Source: Girardinichthys multiradiatus | Taxonomy: Eukaryota > Chordata > Actinopteri > Cyprinodontiformes > Goodeidae | DNA: 64,000 nt | Assembly (NCBI RefSeq): GCF_021462225.1 | Contig: NC_061815.1 | Location: 47,989,873 to 48,053,872, forward strand | Reading direction: 5' to 3' | Part shown: piece after piece, positions 51,601-58,515 of the stretch | Position numbering within the stretch: position 1 is the stretch's first letter | Layout: the number at the start of each line of letters is the position of its first letter | Position numbers and translations under genes: made by a program | The notes under the pieces: model-generated | What the model saw: only the letters and a program-made list of their open reading frames with translations | Told to the model about the DNA's origin: nothing | The model's database searches: none

Positions 51601-53038
51601 CATTTTAAGACTGCTCGTACACACAAAAAGGGAAAAACAATGGATGACAAAATGTTTATTTATATCATGCCATTTTAAATAACTTAACTTGTTTAGTTAT
51701 AGGAAACCCATTTTAACACACATCACTAGGCCCCGTCTGTGTAACTGTAAGTCTAACCTTGGTTTCTCTTTCTTTCCCTGCTTTAGAAGATCATTAATAT
51801 TCCAGTGCTTTACATAAGTCCACCTCTCCCTGCTCCTCCTTCCCCGATTCTGACGCAGATTTATGACTTATAGTTCTTCATGAACTTCATTTGGGGGGCA
51901 ACGTGGCCTCACTAGTTTTTTTCCCCCACCAGATTTAGGAGCTTTAATTTAAAAAGGCCTGAACAATTTACAGCATCCTTACGATTCATGAGCTTTATGA
52001 GAGGGAAGTTCATCTTCGTGATAAACATAGCTAGGTTCTCTATAAATGTAGGTTCAACAGATAATATCAATCAGTAATATCAGAATTATATATATATATA
52101 TATATATTCATTAATTTCTGCATATGTTTCACTATAAATTAAAAGGTGCATTCTGTTCAAACAGGATCCTTGCTGGAACTCTAAGCAGTTGTGGTACGGT
52201 TGTTATCTAACCAACTGTTAAATTTTACCCACAGGTGAATGGACGGAACATTCTCTCTGTTGATTACGATCGCACCCTAAGGACAGAGAAGATTTACGAC
52301 GACCACAGGAAGTTCCTTTTAAAGATTATATACGACACTGCTGGCCACCCAGTCCTGTGGGTGCCCAGCAGTAAGCTGCTGCCAGTTAATGTGAGCCGCA
52401 CAAGCACTGGGCAAATCAGTGTCCTGCAGAGAGGCCCCACCACTGAGAGACTCGAGTATGATGGCCAAGGCCGCCTGATCTCCAAGGTGTTTGCAGATGG
52501 GAAGATATGGAGCTACACATATCTTGAGCAGGTGAGAAAAACGCATTACCAGCAGAAATAATAAGAAAGATATATTGTGCAGCAGAATAGTTTTTAGCCC
52601 TAGAAGGTAAATCTGGACCTTAAGTTTCCCTGCTGTTTCTCTGAAATATGTCAGAGTTAATTAAGTTCATGAGGCCTCAACATGATTTAAACAGTAAGGC
52701 TAATTACTACTGCTACAATTACATTTGTTCTCAAAATGTGTGCGGGGGCAGCACAGCAAGATGATGTACCTCAAAATGCATAGCTCACTATGGAGAAAAT
52801 GTGCAACATAGTGGAATATTATTGAAGAGTTCATATTTTTCAGTAACTCCATCACTGTGTGAGATTAATTACACACAGACTGTTTTCACACCTTTACTTC
52901 TGCTAATGTATACAGTAAACAAGACAGATAAAAATATGATATCACTCCATACATATACAGATATATATATATAGGTATATATATATATAGATATATATAT
53001 ATACACACACATATATGTGTACATATATACATACATTT

Positions 53039-53124
<86 letters not shown>

Positions 53125-53264
53125 GTATATCTATATATATATAGATATACATATATACATATATATATATATATATGTATATTTATATATATATAGATAT
53201 ACATATATATATATATATATACATATCTATATATATATAGATATGTATATCTATATATATATAG

Positions 53265-53333
<69 letters not shown>

Positions 53334-53369
53334 TATCTATATATATATATATATATATGTATATCTATA

Positions 53370-53410
<41 letters not shown>

Positions 53411-53415
53411 ATATA

Positions 53416-53492
<77 letters not shown>

Positions 53493-56400
53493 GTATATCT
53501 ATATATATATATATATATATATAGATATACATATCTAGAATTTTCGTGGTGTTTTGCAATGTTCAATTAGTGAAAACGTTCGGCGAAGCTCAAAAAATTT
53601 GATTTTTTGTCTCTGTTTAATCAAAAATAAATCAGACATAGCAACAGTTGCAATAGTGGTTCCATTAAAAAAATATATTTTTGCAGTTTGCATTTAACAA
53701 TAGAGTTATAATGGATTTATTTCAGGTATGCTTAAGAGGTTAAGGAAGAAATTAGGTCATATTTTCCCAGATCTATGCTCAGACAATGCATTCTGCAATC
53801 AGATTTTAAAGTCCATGTAAGTTACACACAAATAAAATATGTAAGAATAATTTAAAAGCCTTTGATCAGAAATCCAAACAGGAATGACTAGACTTATGAT
53901 CAAACAGCAGCACTCTGATGTATACTTCTCCTGATTTCTTGTAGGGTGTGTTTAATAATGCGCAGGAATGATCAGCAGCAAAAACAGAGATTTTTTTTTC
54001 CCAGTCACCTCTGGCTGCATCCTGTCATTGCGTGACCTAGAAAGACCATGTCAAACCTGACACAAGTAACACAGGGGCTCAGGAAACCTCAGTGTGGCAA
54101 CGGATGACTGGGCATGTCATTTTAACACAGACACTTTGGAAGACAGAGCACATTCTAAAAAATGCATATTCTCTTAATTGATTAAACAGGGCTGTCTGGA
54201 TACCAACAGTTAACAAACTGCTTATATCAGATATGTGTATGTTCGTAAGTCTGACAGTTACATTTAATATTGTTTTAGAAATCAAACTGTATTTTACATG
54301 TATCTTATTTAAATAATTTGGTTGAGCTCTACCTTAACACGTTTACTTTCCAGTTTTGTCTTTGTAATTTTGCACTAATTTGTTAATGTGCAACTCATGT
54401 AGCTGAGGTCTCACAAGTGTCACGCTTCTACCTTCTAGATTTTTATGCACAGTTTCACCTTTCTTTAAACCAGAAAATTTCCACTCTCTGCCTTGCTTTG
54501 AAAATGTATTCTGCAGGCATGCAACTAAAAAAAGAACACTGTTTTGCTCTTCTCCCCTCAGTCTATGGTTCTCCTGCTTCACAGTCAACGGCAGTACATA
54601 TTTGAGTTCGACTCTCTCGAGCGGCTTTCTGCTGTCACCATGCCAAGCGTTGCCCGTTACACCATGCAGACCATTCGTTCCGTGGGTTACTACAGGAACC
54701 TTTATAACCCACCTGAGAGCAATGCCTCAGTAGCTGTGGATTACAGTGAAGAAGGCCTCCTGTTGAGAATAGCTCACCTCGGCACTGGCCGTAGAGTCCT
54801 GTACAGATACCGCCGGCAGAACAAGATTTCCGAGATCTTGTACGATAGCACGAGGGTCAGCTTCACCTATGATGAGACTGCTGGTGTGCTAAAGACTGTG
54901 AACCTGCAGAATGAGGGCTTTATCTGCTCTATTCGTTATCGCCAAGTGGGCCCCCTGGTGGACCGGCAGATTTTCCGCTTCAGTGAGGATGGCATGGTGA
55001 ATGCACGCTTCGATTATACATATGACAGCAGCCTACGTGTCACCAGCGTCCAAGGCGTCATCAACGAAACACCGCTACCCATCGACCTGTATCAGTTTGA
55101 CGACATCTCAGGAAAGATTGAGCAGTTTGGGAAGTTTGGTGTGATCTACTATGACATAAATCAGATCATATCCACTGCAGTCATGACATACACAAAGCAC
55201 TTTGATGCACATGGACGCATCAAGGAGATCCAGTATGAAATATTTCGTTCACTGATGTACTGGATTACTTTCCAGTATGACGATGTAGGTAGAGTCACTA
55301 AGAGAGAACTCAAGATTGGTCCCTTTGCCAACACCACCAAATACAGCTATGAGTACGATGTGGATGGCCAGCTGCAGACTGTGTATCTAAATGACAAAGT
55401 AATGTGGCGTTACACGTATGACCTGAATGGAAATCTGCACCTGCTGAATGCTGGAAACAGCGCCAGGCTCCTGCCTCTGCGCTATGACCTGAGAGACCGC
55501 ATCACCCGCCTCGGAGATATCCAGTACAGAATGGATGAAGACGGCTTTCTCCGCCAGAGGGGGGCAGAAATCTTTGAGTACAACTCCAAAGGACTCCTTG
55601 TGCGAGTCTATAGCAAGAGCAGCGGCTGGACAATCCAGTATCGCTACGATGGGCTCGGACGCAGAGTTTCAACCAAAACTAGTTTGGGCCAGCACCTGCA
55701 ATACTTCTACGCGGACCTGAGCTACCCAGAGAGGATAACTCATGTATACAATCACTCCAGCTCAGAGATCACTTCATTCTACTACGACCTCCAAGGCCAT
55801 CTTTTTGCTATGGAGATCAGCAGTGGAGAAGAGTTCTACATTGCTTGTGATAACACCGGCACGCCTCTGGCTGTCTTCACCAGCAACGGCCTTTTGGTCA
55901 AACAGCTTCAGTACACCGCGTACGGTGAAATCTACTTTGACTCTAACCCTGACTTCCAGTTGGTGCTCGGGTTTCATGGTGGACTGTATGATCCTCTGAC
56001 CAAACTGCTCCACTTCGGAGAGCAGGATTATGATATCATGTCTGGCAGGTGGACGATTCCAGATATCTCTGCTTGGAAAAAGGTTGCCAGAGAGCCAGCT
56101 CCTTTTAATTTGTACATGTTCAGAAATAATAATCCTATCAGCAAAGTCCATGAACTGAAAGAGTATGTTGCAGGTAAGAAATCTTAAAGTTGCACATTTT
56201 GATTACTCCCACTGTACTTCCTGAGAGAATGTCTTTATTCTTGCTAACAGGCAACCATTTGAAGCTGAAAACATGAAGTGTTGGGTGGTATTCCTAAAAA
56301 ATGTATTTATTAATTAGATGAAAACACTGATGTGATTATCAAAGATAAGAATGCCTAACTTAGATGGAAAAAGTGACTGTGTACATGTATATGTATTTTT

Positions 56401-58373
56401 CATATAGACGGTTCTGTATTTAAGTATTCAGCCTCTACAGATTTCTTCTCTTTTTTGTCATATTTAATTGTTTTAAATCATCAAACAAACGTAATTATCA
56501 AAGAGAAACTGAGTTAATGCAAACTGTTTTCACATAATTATTTTATTCATTAAGGGAAAAAGTTATTCATAGCAGTTTGGCCCTATGTGAGAAAGTAATT
56601 ACCCCCTAAACTAAATAACTAGCTATAAATGCCATGAAATGTTTGTGATAATGAGTGTTTTACATCCTGTAGAGGAACTTGGTCCCACTCTTCTTTGCAG
56701 AATTGTTATATTTCCGCCACAATGGAGGATTTTCCAGCATGAATAGCCTGCTTAAGGCCATTCCTCTGGATCTTAATTAGATTTAAGTCTAAACTCTGAC
56801 TAGGCTGGGGTTGGTTAGATAGATTTTTCTGTAATGAATGAAATCATTATTTGAAAACTGAATTTTGTTTTACTGATTTTTTTCACAGAACTCTATATTC
56901 TGTTTTTAAGAACTCACATCCTAATATGTGCTATTTTGAACAAAGTTACGGTGGGAATCATGGGTTGATGCATTGTTCTTCTGCCTTTGCAGATGTGAAC
57001 AGTTGGCTTGTAACATTTGGGTTTCATCTTCACAACACCATTCCTGGGTTTCCCGTTCCAAAGTTTGATTTGAGCATGCCCTCCTACGAACTGAGAAAGA
57101 GTCAGCTCTGGGATGATCTGCCGGTGGGTAAAAGTCTAATTCTTTTCTTTTCTAAACTCTAACTAATTTATAAGCAATTAAACAGAACCTGCAACTATTG
57201 CAGAAAAAATAACTGACATCTCCATTGTTTAGCCCTCCATCTTGATAGTTCCATCTTTTCATTAGATTACGATGTACTTCTTGGAATATCCACCTTAATT
57301 AGTCTATGTTTGCACAATAATTATGATAATATAACTGAAAATGCTTTAACGCTGTCTAATTTCATTTGTAACGTCACTGTTAAAACAGTCGTTGATGCTA
57401 TTTATGCAGTGAATCTTTGGTCTAAGACCTTAACACACACACAAAGAAGAATCATCAAGGATTTATCTACGTTAGACTTCAGAACATGGCTTAAAAACAC
57501 CACTATCTCATATAGGGGGAAAAAAAAAACTGAAGCCAAGCAGTAGCTGGTTCTAAATAGCCTAGAGAGTCAGGTTCTGCCATGTTCAGACGTTAACGTT
57601 TCACTGCACTTCTCCTACAGTCCATCTCTGGGGTCCAGCAGGAAGTAACGAGACAAGCACATTCTCTCCTGTCATTCGAGCGGCTGCCAGAGGTCCATCT
57701 CAGCCGAGGTCGAAGAGGTGAAAAGTCTTGGCTGTGGTTCTCTGCTGCAAAGTCTCCCATCGGAAGAGCTGTTATGTTTGCCATCTACAAGGGCAGCGTC
57801 CACACGAACACACTCAATGTGGCGAGTGAGGACTGCATTAAGGTTGCAACAATCCTCAATAATGCCTTCTATCTGGAGGACCTCCACTTCACCATAGAAG
57901 GACGAGACACACACTATTTTGTCAAGCCAGGCCTCCCAGATGCTGACCTCGCTTCGTTGCACCTCACCAGCGGACACAAAACTTTGGAAAATGGCATTAA
58001 TGTGACGGTGTCACAGTCCACCACAGTCATGGACAGCAGGACTCGGCGTTTTGCAGACGTCGAGATTCGTGCCGGCGCTCTGGCTTTTCACATTCGCTAT
58101 GGCTCTACGGTGGACGAGGAGAAAGTGCGGGTAGTTGAGCTAGCACGACAACGCGCCCTGGCGGGTGCGTGGGCCCGAGAGCAGCAGCGAGTGCGTGACG
58201 GTGAGGAGGGGGTTCGCCCCTGGACAGAGGGGGAGAAGAGGCAGCTACTGAGTAGTGGGAAAGTGTTGGGATACGATGGTTACTATGTGCTTTCCATCGA
58301 GCAGTACCCAGAATTAGCAGATAATGCTAACAACATCCATTTTCTCCGACAAAGTGAGATTGGGAAAAGGTAA
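6491..58373 (+). CDS. tenm3: Teneurin-3, 3' half of the gene (15 exons joined)
   Basis: Join of 6491-6610, 8900-9161, 9909-10176, 12289-12432, 23585-23834, 27568-27588, 32662-32894, 35290-35444, 45208-46091, 49402-49577, 49952-50187, 52235-52531, 54562-56173, 56993-57123 and 57621-58373. It totals 5,542 bases: one base finishing an upstream codon, then 1,846 codons and TAA. Every internal junction is GT-AG and the phases agree throughout. Teneurins are type II transmembrane cell-adhesion proteins; their extracellular part binds latrophilins and other teneurins at synapses. The order seen is transthyretin-like (residues about 1-70), FN-plug (70-265), NHL propeller (266-690), YD shell (700-1550), then ABD/Tox-GHH-like and TCAP (1554-1846), numbering from the first complete codon. 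The paralogue call rests on teneurin-3-like wording throughout, such as [12 protein letters not shown] and [15 protein letters not shown]. Teneurin-4 is the nearest alternative. The start codon and the transmembrane segment lie outside the window. Confidence 0.93.
6611..8899. other. tenm3 intron
   Basis: GTAAGC...AAG intron of 2.3 kb. It contains a run of 12 G (7327-7338) and a short TG repeat (7458-7478). Otherwise nothing recognisable; open frames here are short and unsupported. Confidence 0.85.
7458..7478. repeat. (TG)n microsatellite
   Basis: About ten TG units in an intron. Confidence 0.9.
8900..9161 (+). CDS. tenm3: tenm3 exon: transthyretin-like / FN-plug
   Basis: This exon starts in phase 2 (G completes Met) and ends in phase 0 at CAG before GTGAGA. 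It has 87 complete codons, with [20 protein letters not shown] followed by [20 protein letters not shown]. These are hallmark teneurin segments linking the transthyretin-like domain to the FN-plug. The open frame runs past the donor to 9425 but teneurin similarity stops exactly at PETQ, which fixes the exon end. Confidence 0.93.
9162..9908. other. tenm3 intron
   Basis: Intron of 747 bases, GTGAGA...TAG. No repeats or genes seen. The frame of the preceding exon stays open to 9425 but loses teneurin similarity at the donor. Confidence 0.88.
9909..10176 (+). CDS. tenm3: tenm3 exon: FN-plug
   Basis: The acceptor ends CATAG and the donor is GTGAGT. The exon has 89 codons plus one base (phase 0 to phase 1). 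It encodes [20 protein letters not shown], a [17 protein letters not shown] segment, and [20 protein letters not shown]. The FN-plug closes the bottom of the YD barrel in teneurin structures. The downstream in-frame TGA at about 10190 is intronic. Confidence 0.93.
10177..12288. other. tenm3 intron
   Basis: Intron of 2.1 kb, GTGAGT...CAG. AT-rich, with no recognisable repeat or gene. Confidence 0.88.
12289..12432 (+). CDS. tenm3: tenm3 exon: FN-plug to NHL link
   Basis: The acceptor is ATTTTCAG and the donor is GTAAGA. The exon is 144 bases, phase 1 to phase 1. The first two bases complete Val; it then reads [20 protein letters not shown] and ends [11 protein letters not shown]. All of this is teneurin-like. 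A GT repeat begins 24 bases after the donor (12457-12492). Confidence 0.93.
12457..12492. repeat. (GT)n microsatellite next to a splice donor
   Basis: Eighteen GT-type units with one GA interruption, starting 24 bases into the intron after the exon ending at 12432. Confidence 0.92.
13549..13593 (+). repeat. 45-bp repeat, copy 1
   Basis: This stretch is the exact reverse complement of 18877-18921, all 45 bases by eye. The flanks do not match. It begins ttgagtgttttgaagtggtt. Origin unknown. Confidence 0.85.
14160..14910 (-). mobile_element. LINE 3' region, minus strand, decayed copy
   Basis: Shares blocks with 36655-38170 in the same order: gcaatccctcatactga, cttttaacagg...aaacctcc.cagaacca, atgtcctccagc.gcct and cttaaaagtaga. 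These are the 3' UTR and tail of a fish LINE. The coding portion is absent here apart from a few bases. It is more diverged than the 36.7-kb copy. Confidence 0.6.
17515..18170 (-). mobile_element. Tc1-like transposon relic, transposase on minus strand
   Basis: Minus-strand translation gives [20 protein letters not shown] followed by a Tc1 segment around [10 protein letters not shown], close to the [11 protein letters not shown] region of fish Tc1 transposases. The + strand carries the matching gatgctgccaccaccatg and cactcttccataaaggcc phrases of this family. The first catalytic Asp region is altered (EEFWSNK for a WSDET-type motif). Stops and frameshifts throughout; weak family sequence may extend left to about 17270. 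Confidence 0.72.
18683..18876 (+). mobile_element. tRNA-derived SINE, 3'-truncated
   Basis: The head reads like a tRNA-derived promoter, with a B-box-like ggttcaaaccc at about 18725. The body continues as gtttgcatttctccctcagc, ggttctctccagatactcc and ttgcccttaggtgtgta. This is a well-known fish SINE body. It stops abruptly where the 45-bp repeat copy begins (18877). It is not a functional tRNA gene. Confidence 0.7.
18877..18921 (-). repeat. 45-bp repeat, copy 2 (inverted)
   Basis: Exact reverse complement of 13549-13593, placed directly at the broken 3' end of the SINE. The flanking sequences are unrelated. Confidence 0.85.
23585..23834 (+). CDS. tenm3: tenm3 exon: start of NHL beta-propeller
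   Basis: The acceptor is TTTCCCAG and the donor is GTAAGA. The exon is 250 bases, phase 1 to phase 2. It encodes [12 protein letters not shown], the conserved [20 protein letters not shown] block, then the first NHL blade ([20 protein letters not shown]). It ends in AG, the first two bases of an Arg/Ser codon. That codon is AGA (Arg) if the 27568 microexon is included and AGC (Ser) if it is skipped. Confidence 0.95.
24180..24495. repeat. AT-rich block of repeated and inverted agctaaatatt units
   Basis: The unit (a)gctaaatatt and its reverse complement aatatttagc recur many times, with a clear hairpin at about 24409-24434 (aatatttagct / agctaaatatt). Likely a piece of a palindromic MITE. It replaces the expected left end of the adjoining Tc1 element. 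Confidence 0.5.
24496..25360 (+). mobile_element. Tc1-like transposon, internally deleted, left end missing
   Basis: The right terminus reads gtccaacccctg and is followed by TA (25361-25362), the Tc1 target dinucleotide. The left terminal repeat is missing. The element carries the 5' two-thirds of a transposase open frame and then jumps to its last codons. Confidence 0.8.
24730..25305 (+). pseudogene. Tc1-like transposase with central deletion
   Basis: A 191-residue open frame. The N-terminal half has helix-turn-helix sequence ([40 protein letters not shown]). The first catalytic Asp is in FSDEST (25066-25068), followed by the [15 protein letters not shown] block. The protein then jumps to its C-terminal tail ([20 protein letters not shown]). 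The second Asp (QDN) and the Glu (NPIE) of the DDE triad are therefore gone. The frame stays open across the deletion, but no active enzyme is possible. Family length is about 340 residues. Confidence 0.82.
25390..26160. mobile_element. Tc1-type transposon relic, non-coding
   Basis: Shares phrases with 46640-48165 and 56450-56815: agtaatta(c)..cctaaa, ttggcagcaacaactg, ttttacatcactg and aacatttaagtgtgacaaa. Internal coding sequence is largely deleted. It lies 30 bases downstream of the Tc1 copy ending at 25360. Confidence 0.6.
27568..27588 (+). CDS. tenm3: tenm3 alternative microexon, splice insert B (7 residues)
   Basis: This 21-base exon is flanked by AG (27566-27567) and a GTAGGT donor at 27589. 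A pyrimidine-rich tract lies upstream (about 27520-27565). It reads A|AAT AAA GAC TTT AGA CAC|AG. It therefore supplies the end of Arg, then NKDFRH, then the start of Ser, between ELR and [10 protein letters not shown]. The phase matches the exons on both sides, so inclusion adds exactly seven residues and skipping leaves the frame intact. Teneurins are known to carry a short alternatively spliced insert at this place in the NHL propeller (insert B), which modulates latrophilin binding and homophilic trans-adhesion. Two TGC triplets (27543 and 27553) just upstream resemble the UGC motifs used by the neuronal splicing factor SRRM4; that link is inference. Confidence 0.92.
31310..31870 (-). mobile_element. 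Tc1-like transposase relic, minus strand
   Basis: The minus strand reads [20 protein letters not shown] and [17 protein letters not shown], resembling the region after the first catalytic Asp of Tc1 transposases. Here a FDQ-type residue run stands where SDE is usual. The + strand also shows the gatttaggtctggggtatgtgatgg phrase of these elements. Heavily decayed; family uncertain. Confidence 0.5.
32365..32470. repeat. Possible LINE/SINE tail fragment
   Basis: The stretch containing aatactttattaatcccaaa followed by gggaaact resembles the 3' tail shared by several fish retroposons. Short and diverged. Confidence 0.35.
32662..32894 (+). CDS. tenm3: tenm3 exon: NHL repeat
   Basis: The acceptor ends GAACACAG and the donor is GTATCA. 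The exon is 233 bases, phase 2 to phase 1. The first base completes Ser. It then encodes [33 protein letters not shown] and [20 protein letters not shown]. This is the second NHL blade. Its final G joins GC of the next exon to give Gly. Confidence 0.94.
32895..35289. other. tenm3 intron
   Basis: Intron of 2.4 kb, GTATCA...CAG, with a non-autonomous Tc1 copy at 33227-33887. The 3' end has a long C/T tract. Nothing else recognised. Confidence 0.88.
33227..33887. mobile_element. Non-autonomous Tc1-like element with both ends
   Basis: The left end reads aagtattcataccccttgaa and the right end is near its reverse complement (aaagttcaagggccctgaat, then tcaagcactgta). Internal sequence is only about 600 bases, keeping the phrases acctaattagtaaacacc and agaggtttgttgcagaac but no transposase. 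Confidence 0.68.
35290..35444 (+). CDS. tenm3: tenm3 exon: NHL repeat
   Basis: A long pyrimidine tract (35218-35284) precedes the acceptor TTTCAACAG. The donor is GTGACT. The exon is 155 bases, phase 1 to phase 0. It encodes [40 protein letters not shown] and [12 protein letters not shown]. This is one NHL blade. Confidence 0.95.
36063..36640. mobile_element. Possible non-autonomous hAT-type element, partial
   Basis: Begins aaaggggacatattatgc, the start of a widespread fish MITE, and includes a ccccgccccctccaggcgg block at about 36260. The matching other end was not located, so boundaries are approximate. Confidence 0.4.
36655..38335 (-). mobile_element. LINE retrotransposon, 5'-truncated, minus strand
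   Basis: On the minus strand a 93-residue frame (37885-38166) encodes [40 protein letters not shown] and a final [17 protein letters not shown], the characteristic C-terminus of fish LINE reverse-transcriptase polyproteins. About 1.2 kb of 3' UTR follows toward 36655, where the tail has repeated caattcaattcag. 5'-truncated (the reverse-transcriptase core is missing). I cannot fix the clade. Confidence 0.72.
38714..38732. repeat. Short interstitial telomere-like repeat
   Basis: About three units of aaccct (aaccctaaccctaaccctt). Too short to be more than a remnant. Confidence 0.7.
38765..38890 (-). mobile_element. LINE 3'-tail fragment, minus strand
   Basis: Starts with gatccattcatccattgtct and continues with gtgcctatctccagaggtca, ttgggcgagaggcagggaca and ccctgggcaggtcacc. 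This is the common tail of a fish non-LTR element read in reverse. Confidence 0.55.
43236..43400. mobile_element. Tc1-like element end fragment
   Basis: Contains ggattttatgtgatagacca followed by acacaaattggtgcacaatg, a phrase shared with 44130-44165 and 60795-60835. One end only. Confidence 0.6.
44036..44745 (+). mobile_element. Non-autonomous Tc1-like element, both ends partly kept
   Basis: The left part has gaattttatgttatagacca then acgcaaaatagtgtacaatg. The right end reads gtatgaatacttttgtgagg then cactgtg. The middle keeps a scrap of transposase on the + strand (about 44480-44540, with gagacacaaccaacatgttg then aagaaggtg). About 710 bases against some 1.6 kb for a full copy. Confidence 0.65.
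45024..45041. repeat. (TG)n microsatellite
   Basis: Short TG run 166 bases before an exon. Confidence 0.8.
45208..46091 (+). CDS. tenm3: tenm3 exon: last NHL repeats and start of YD shell
   Basis: This is an 884-base exon (294 codons plus two bases) with acceptor ATTCCAG and donor GTGAGT. It starts [20 protein letters not shown]. At least three NHL-like segments follow: [31 protein letters not shown] and [19 protein letters not shown] cysteine cluster ([12 protein letters not shown], about 45538-45573) is typical of teneurins. After about 45740 it passes into the YD shell ([30 protein letters not shown]). The donor choice is set by the next exon, which supplies C to complete Asp. Confidence 0.95.
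47148..47784. mobile_element. Nested MITE with TTAA target duplication
   Basis: A 637-bp insert flanked by TTAA at 47144-47147 and 47785-47788. Its ends are inverted: agctgtagtagataac at left; gtccctactgcagct at right, whose complement is agctgcagtagggac. TTAA duplications are used by piggyBac and Kolobok elements. No transposase inside. It contains a short tandem array (47440-47505). Confidence 0.72.
47440..47505. repeat. Tandem array, about 14-bp unit
   Basis: About five units of gtgctaatggcgct with single-base variation, inside the MITE. Confidence 0.85.
49402..49577 (+). CDS. tenm3: tenm3 exon: YD shell
   Basis: The acceptor ends CAAACAG and the donor is GTAAGG. The exon is 176 bases, phase 2 to phase 1. 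It encodes [20 protein letters not shown] and ends [19 protein letters not shown] is a canonical YD repeat. The upstream in-frame MVFLLSNS stretch is intronic. Confidence 0.94.
49578..49951. other. tenm3 intron, 374 bases
   Basis: GTAAGG...CAG. No repeats or features seen. Confidence 0.9.
49952..50187 (+). CDS. tenm3: tenm3 exon: YD shell
   Basis: The acceptor is ACCAACAG and the donor is GTAAGT. The exon is 236 bases, phase 1 to phase 0. It encodes [40 protein letters not shown] and [20 protein letters not shown], ending LR. All are strongly teneurin-like. Confidence 0.95.
50188..52234. other. tenm3 intron
   Basis: Intron of 2.0 kb, GTAAGT...CAG. Holds a short TA run at about 52088-52108. 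No recognised repeat family or gene. Confidence 0.88.
52235..52531 (+). CDS. tenm3: tenm3 exon: YD shell
   Basis: The acceptor is ACCCACAG and the donor is GTGAGA. The exon is exactly 99 codons, phase 0 at both ends. It encodes [40 protein letters not shown] and [20 protein letters not shown], ending TYLEQ. Being phase 0 on both sides, it could be skipped without changing frame, though no such variant is known to me. Confidence 0.95.
52532..54561. other. tenm3 intron
   Basis: Intron of 2.0 kb, GTGAGA...CAG, dominated by the AT microsatellite at 52951-53536. The remainder shows nothing recognisable. Confidence 0.88.
52951..53536. repeat. Long (AT)n / ATAC / AGAT microsatellite
   Basis: About 590 bases almost wholly of alternating A and T, broken by regularly placed C and G in motifs such as atagatatacat and its complement atgtatatctat. 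It is highly self-complementary and yields spurious open frames of Tyr and Ile on both strands. Confidence 0.97.
54562..56173 (+). CDS. tenm3: tenm3 large exon: YD shell and RHS-like core end
   Basis: This 1,612-base exon (537 codons plus one base) has acceptor CCCCTCAG and donor GTAAGA. It begins [20 protein letters not shown]. It carries many YD repeats, for example [43 protein letters not shown] and [13 protein letters not shown]. Near the 3' end is the RHS-associated core-like block: [47 protein letters not shown] and [12 protein letters not shown]. The shell is a hollow barrel related to bacterial RHS/YD proteins. The 18 in-frame bases before the acceptor are intron. Confidence 0.97.
56174..56992. 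other. tenm3 intron
   Basis: Intron of 819 bases, GTAAGA...CAG. The central half (56450-56815) is a Tc1-type relic. Confidence 0.9.
56450..56815. mobile_element. Tc1-type transposon relic
   Basis: Shares agtaattaccccctaaact, gtgttttacatcctgtagag and cagaattgttatatttccgc with the family seen at 25390 and 46640. It lies within 180 bases of the next exon's acceptor. Confidence 0.6.
56993..57123 (+). CDS. tenm3: tenm3 exon: linker after the YD shell
   Basis: The acceptor is CTTTGCAG and the donor is GTGGGT. The exon is 131 bases, phase 1 to phase 0. It encodes [33 protein letters not shown] and QLWDDLP. This is the internal linker that threads out of the YD barrel in teneurin structures. Confidence 0.94.
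57124..57620. other. tenm3 intron
   Basis: Intron of 497 bases, GTGGGT...CAG. The open frame at 57310-57546 has no similarity I recognise and is intronic. No repeats seen. Confidence 0.9.
57621..58373 (+). CDS. tenm3: tenm3 terminal coding exon: ABD/Tox-GHH-like domain and TCAP
   Basis: The acceptor is CTCCTACAG. The exon has 250 codons and TAA at 58371-58373. It opens [15 protein letters not shown] and has a basic stretch RGRRGEK near 57700. It then has [51 protein letters not shown] and a helical segment [20 protein letters not shown]. This is the DNase/Tox-GHH-like fold of teneurins, regarded as a non-enzymatic relic of a polymorphic-toxin module. It ends in the TCAP peptide with GKR before the stop. 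The final residues ([13 protein letters not shown]) favour teneurin-3 over teneurin-1, -2 or -4. Confidence 0.96.
   Translation, partial: SISGVQQEVTRQAHSLLSFERLPEVHLSRGRRGEKSWLWFSAAKSPIGRAVMFAIYKGSVHTNTLNVASEDCIKVATILNNAFYLEDLHFTIEGRDTHYFVKPGLPDADLASLHLTSGHKTLENGINVTVSQSTTVMDSRTRRFADVEIRAGALAFHIRYGSTVDEEKVRVVELARQRALAGAWAREQQRVRDGEEGVRPWTEGEKRQLLSSGKVLGYDGYYVLSIEQYPELADNANNIHFLRQSEIGKR
58242..58370 (+). other. tenm3: TCAP: teneurin C-terminal associated peptide, 40 residues plus GKR
   Basis: The last 43 codons begin at Gln directly after GEKR (58230-58241) and end Ile-Gly-Lys-Arg-stop. A dibasic KR before Gln and a C-terminal GKR are the usual signals for prohormone cleavage, N-terminal pyroglutamate formation and C-terminal amidation. 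They would leave a peptide of exactly 40 residues starting [10 protein letters not shown]. TCAPs are described as bioactive, corticotropin-releasing-factor-like peptides acting through latrophilins. Whether it is released here is inference. Confidence 0.85.
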
Positions 58374-58420
58374 CAATTCGAGGTGAATTACCTGCCAAAG
58401 AGACTCTGTTTTGGTAGTGA

Positions 58421-58515
58421 AATAAATGTGGAAGAAATAAAAAGCAACTGTATAAAATGGTTGCTGATATGTACAGTGTGGCTTTGTTTTGTAAAAAATA
58501 AAAGAAAAAAATAAA
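58421..58515 (+). promoter_or_regulatory. Cluster of four proximal polyadenylation signals
   Basis: Four AATAAA hexamers within 95 bases, starting 48 bases after the tenm3 stop. The A-rich context means some copies may be chance, but the spacing suits a short 3' UTR form. Confidence 0.5.

Noticed and set aside
53015..53570. Open frames made of Tyr-Ile repeats on both strands
   Set aside because: Products of the AT microsatellite; low-complexity translation, no gene signals.
57310..57546. 78-codon frame between the last two tenm3 exons
   Set aside because: No similarity recognised; flanking exons join in phase without it.
6491..58373. Assignment to teneurin-1, -2 or -4
   Set aside because: The microexon wording, the NHL and linker phrases and the C-terminal end fit teneurin-3 better; a full phylogeny was not run.
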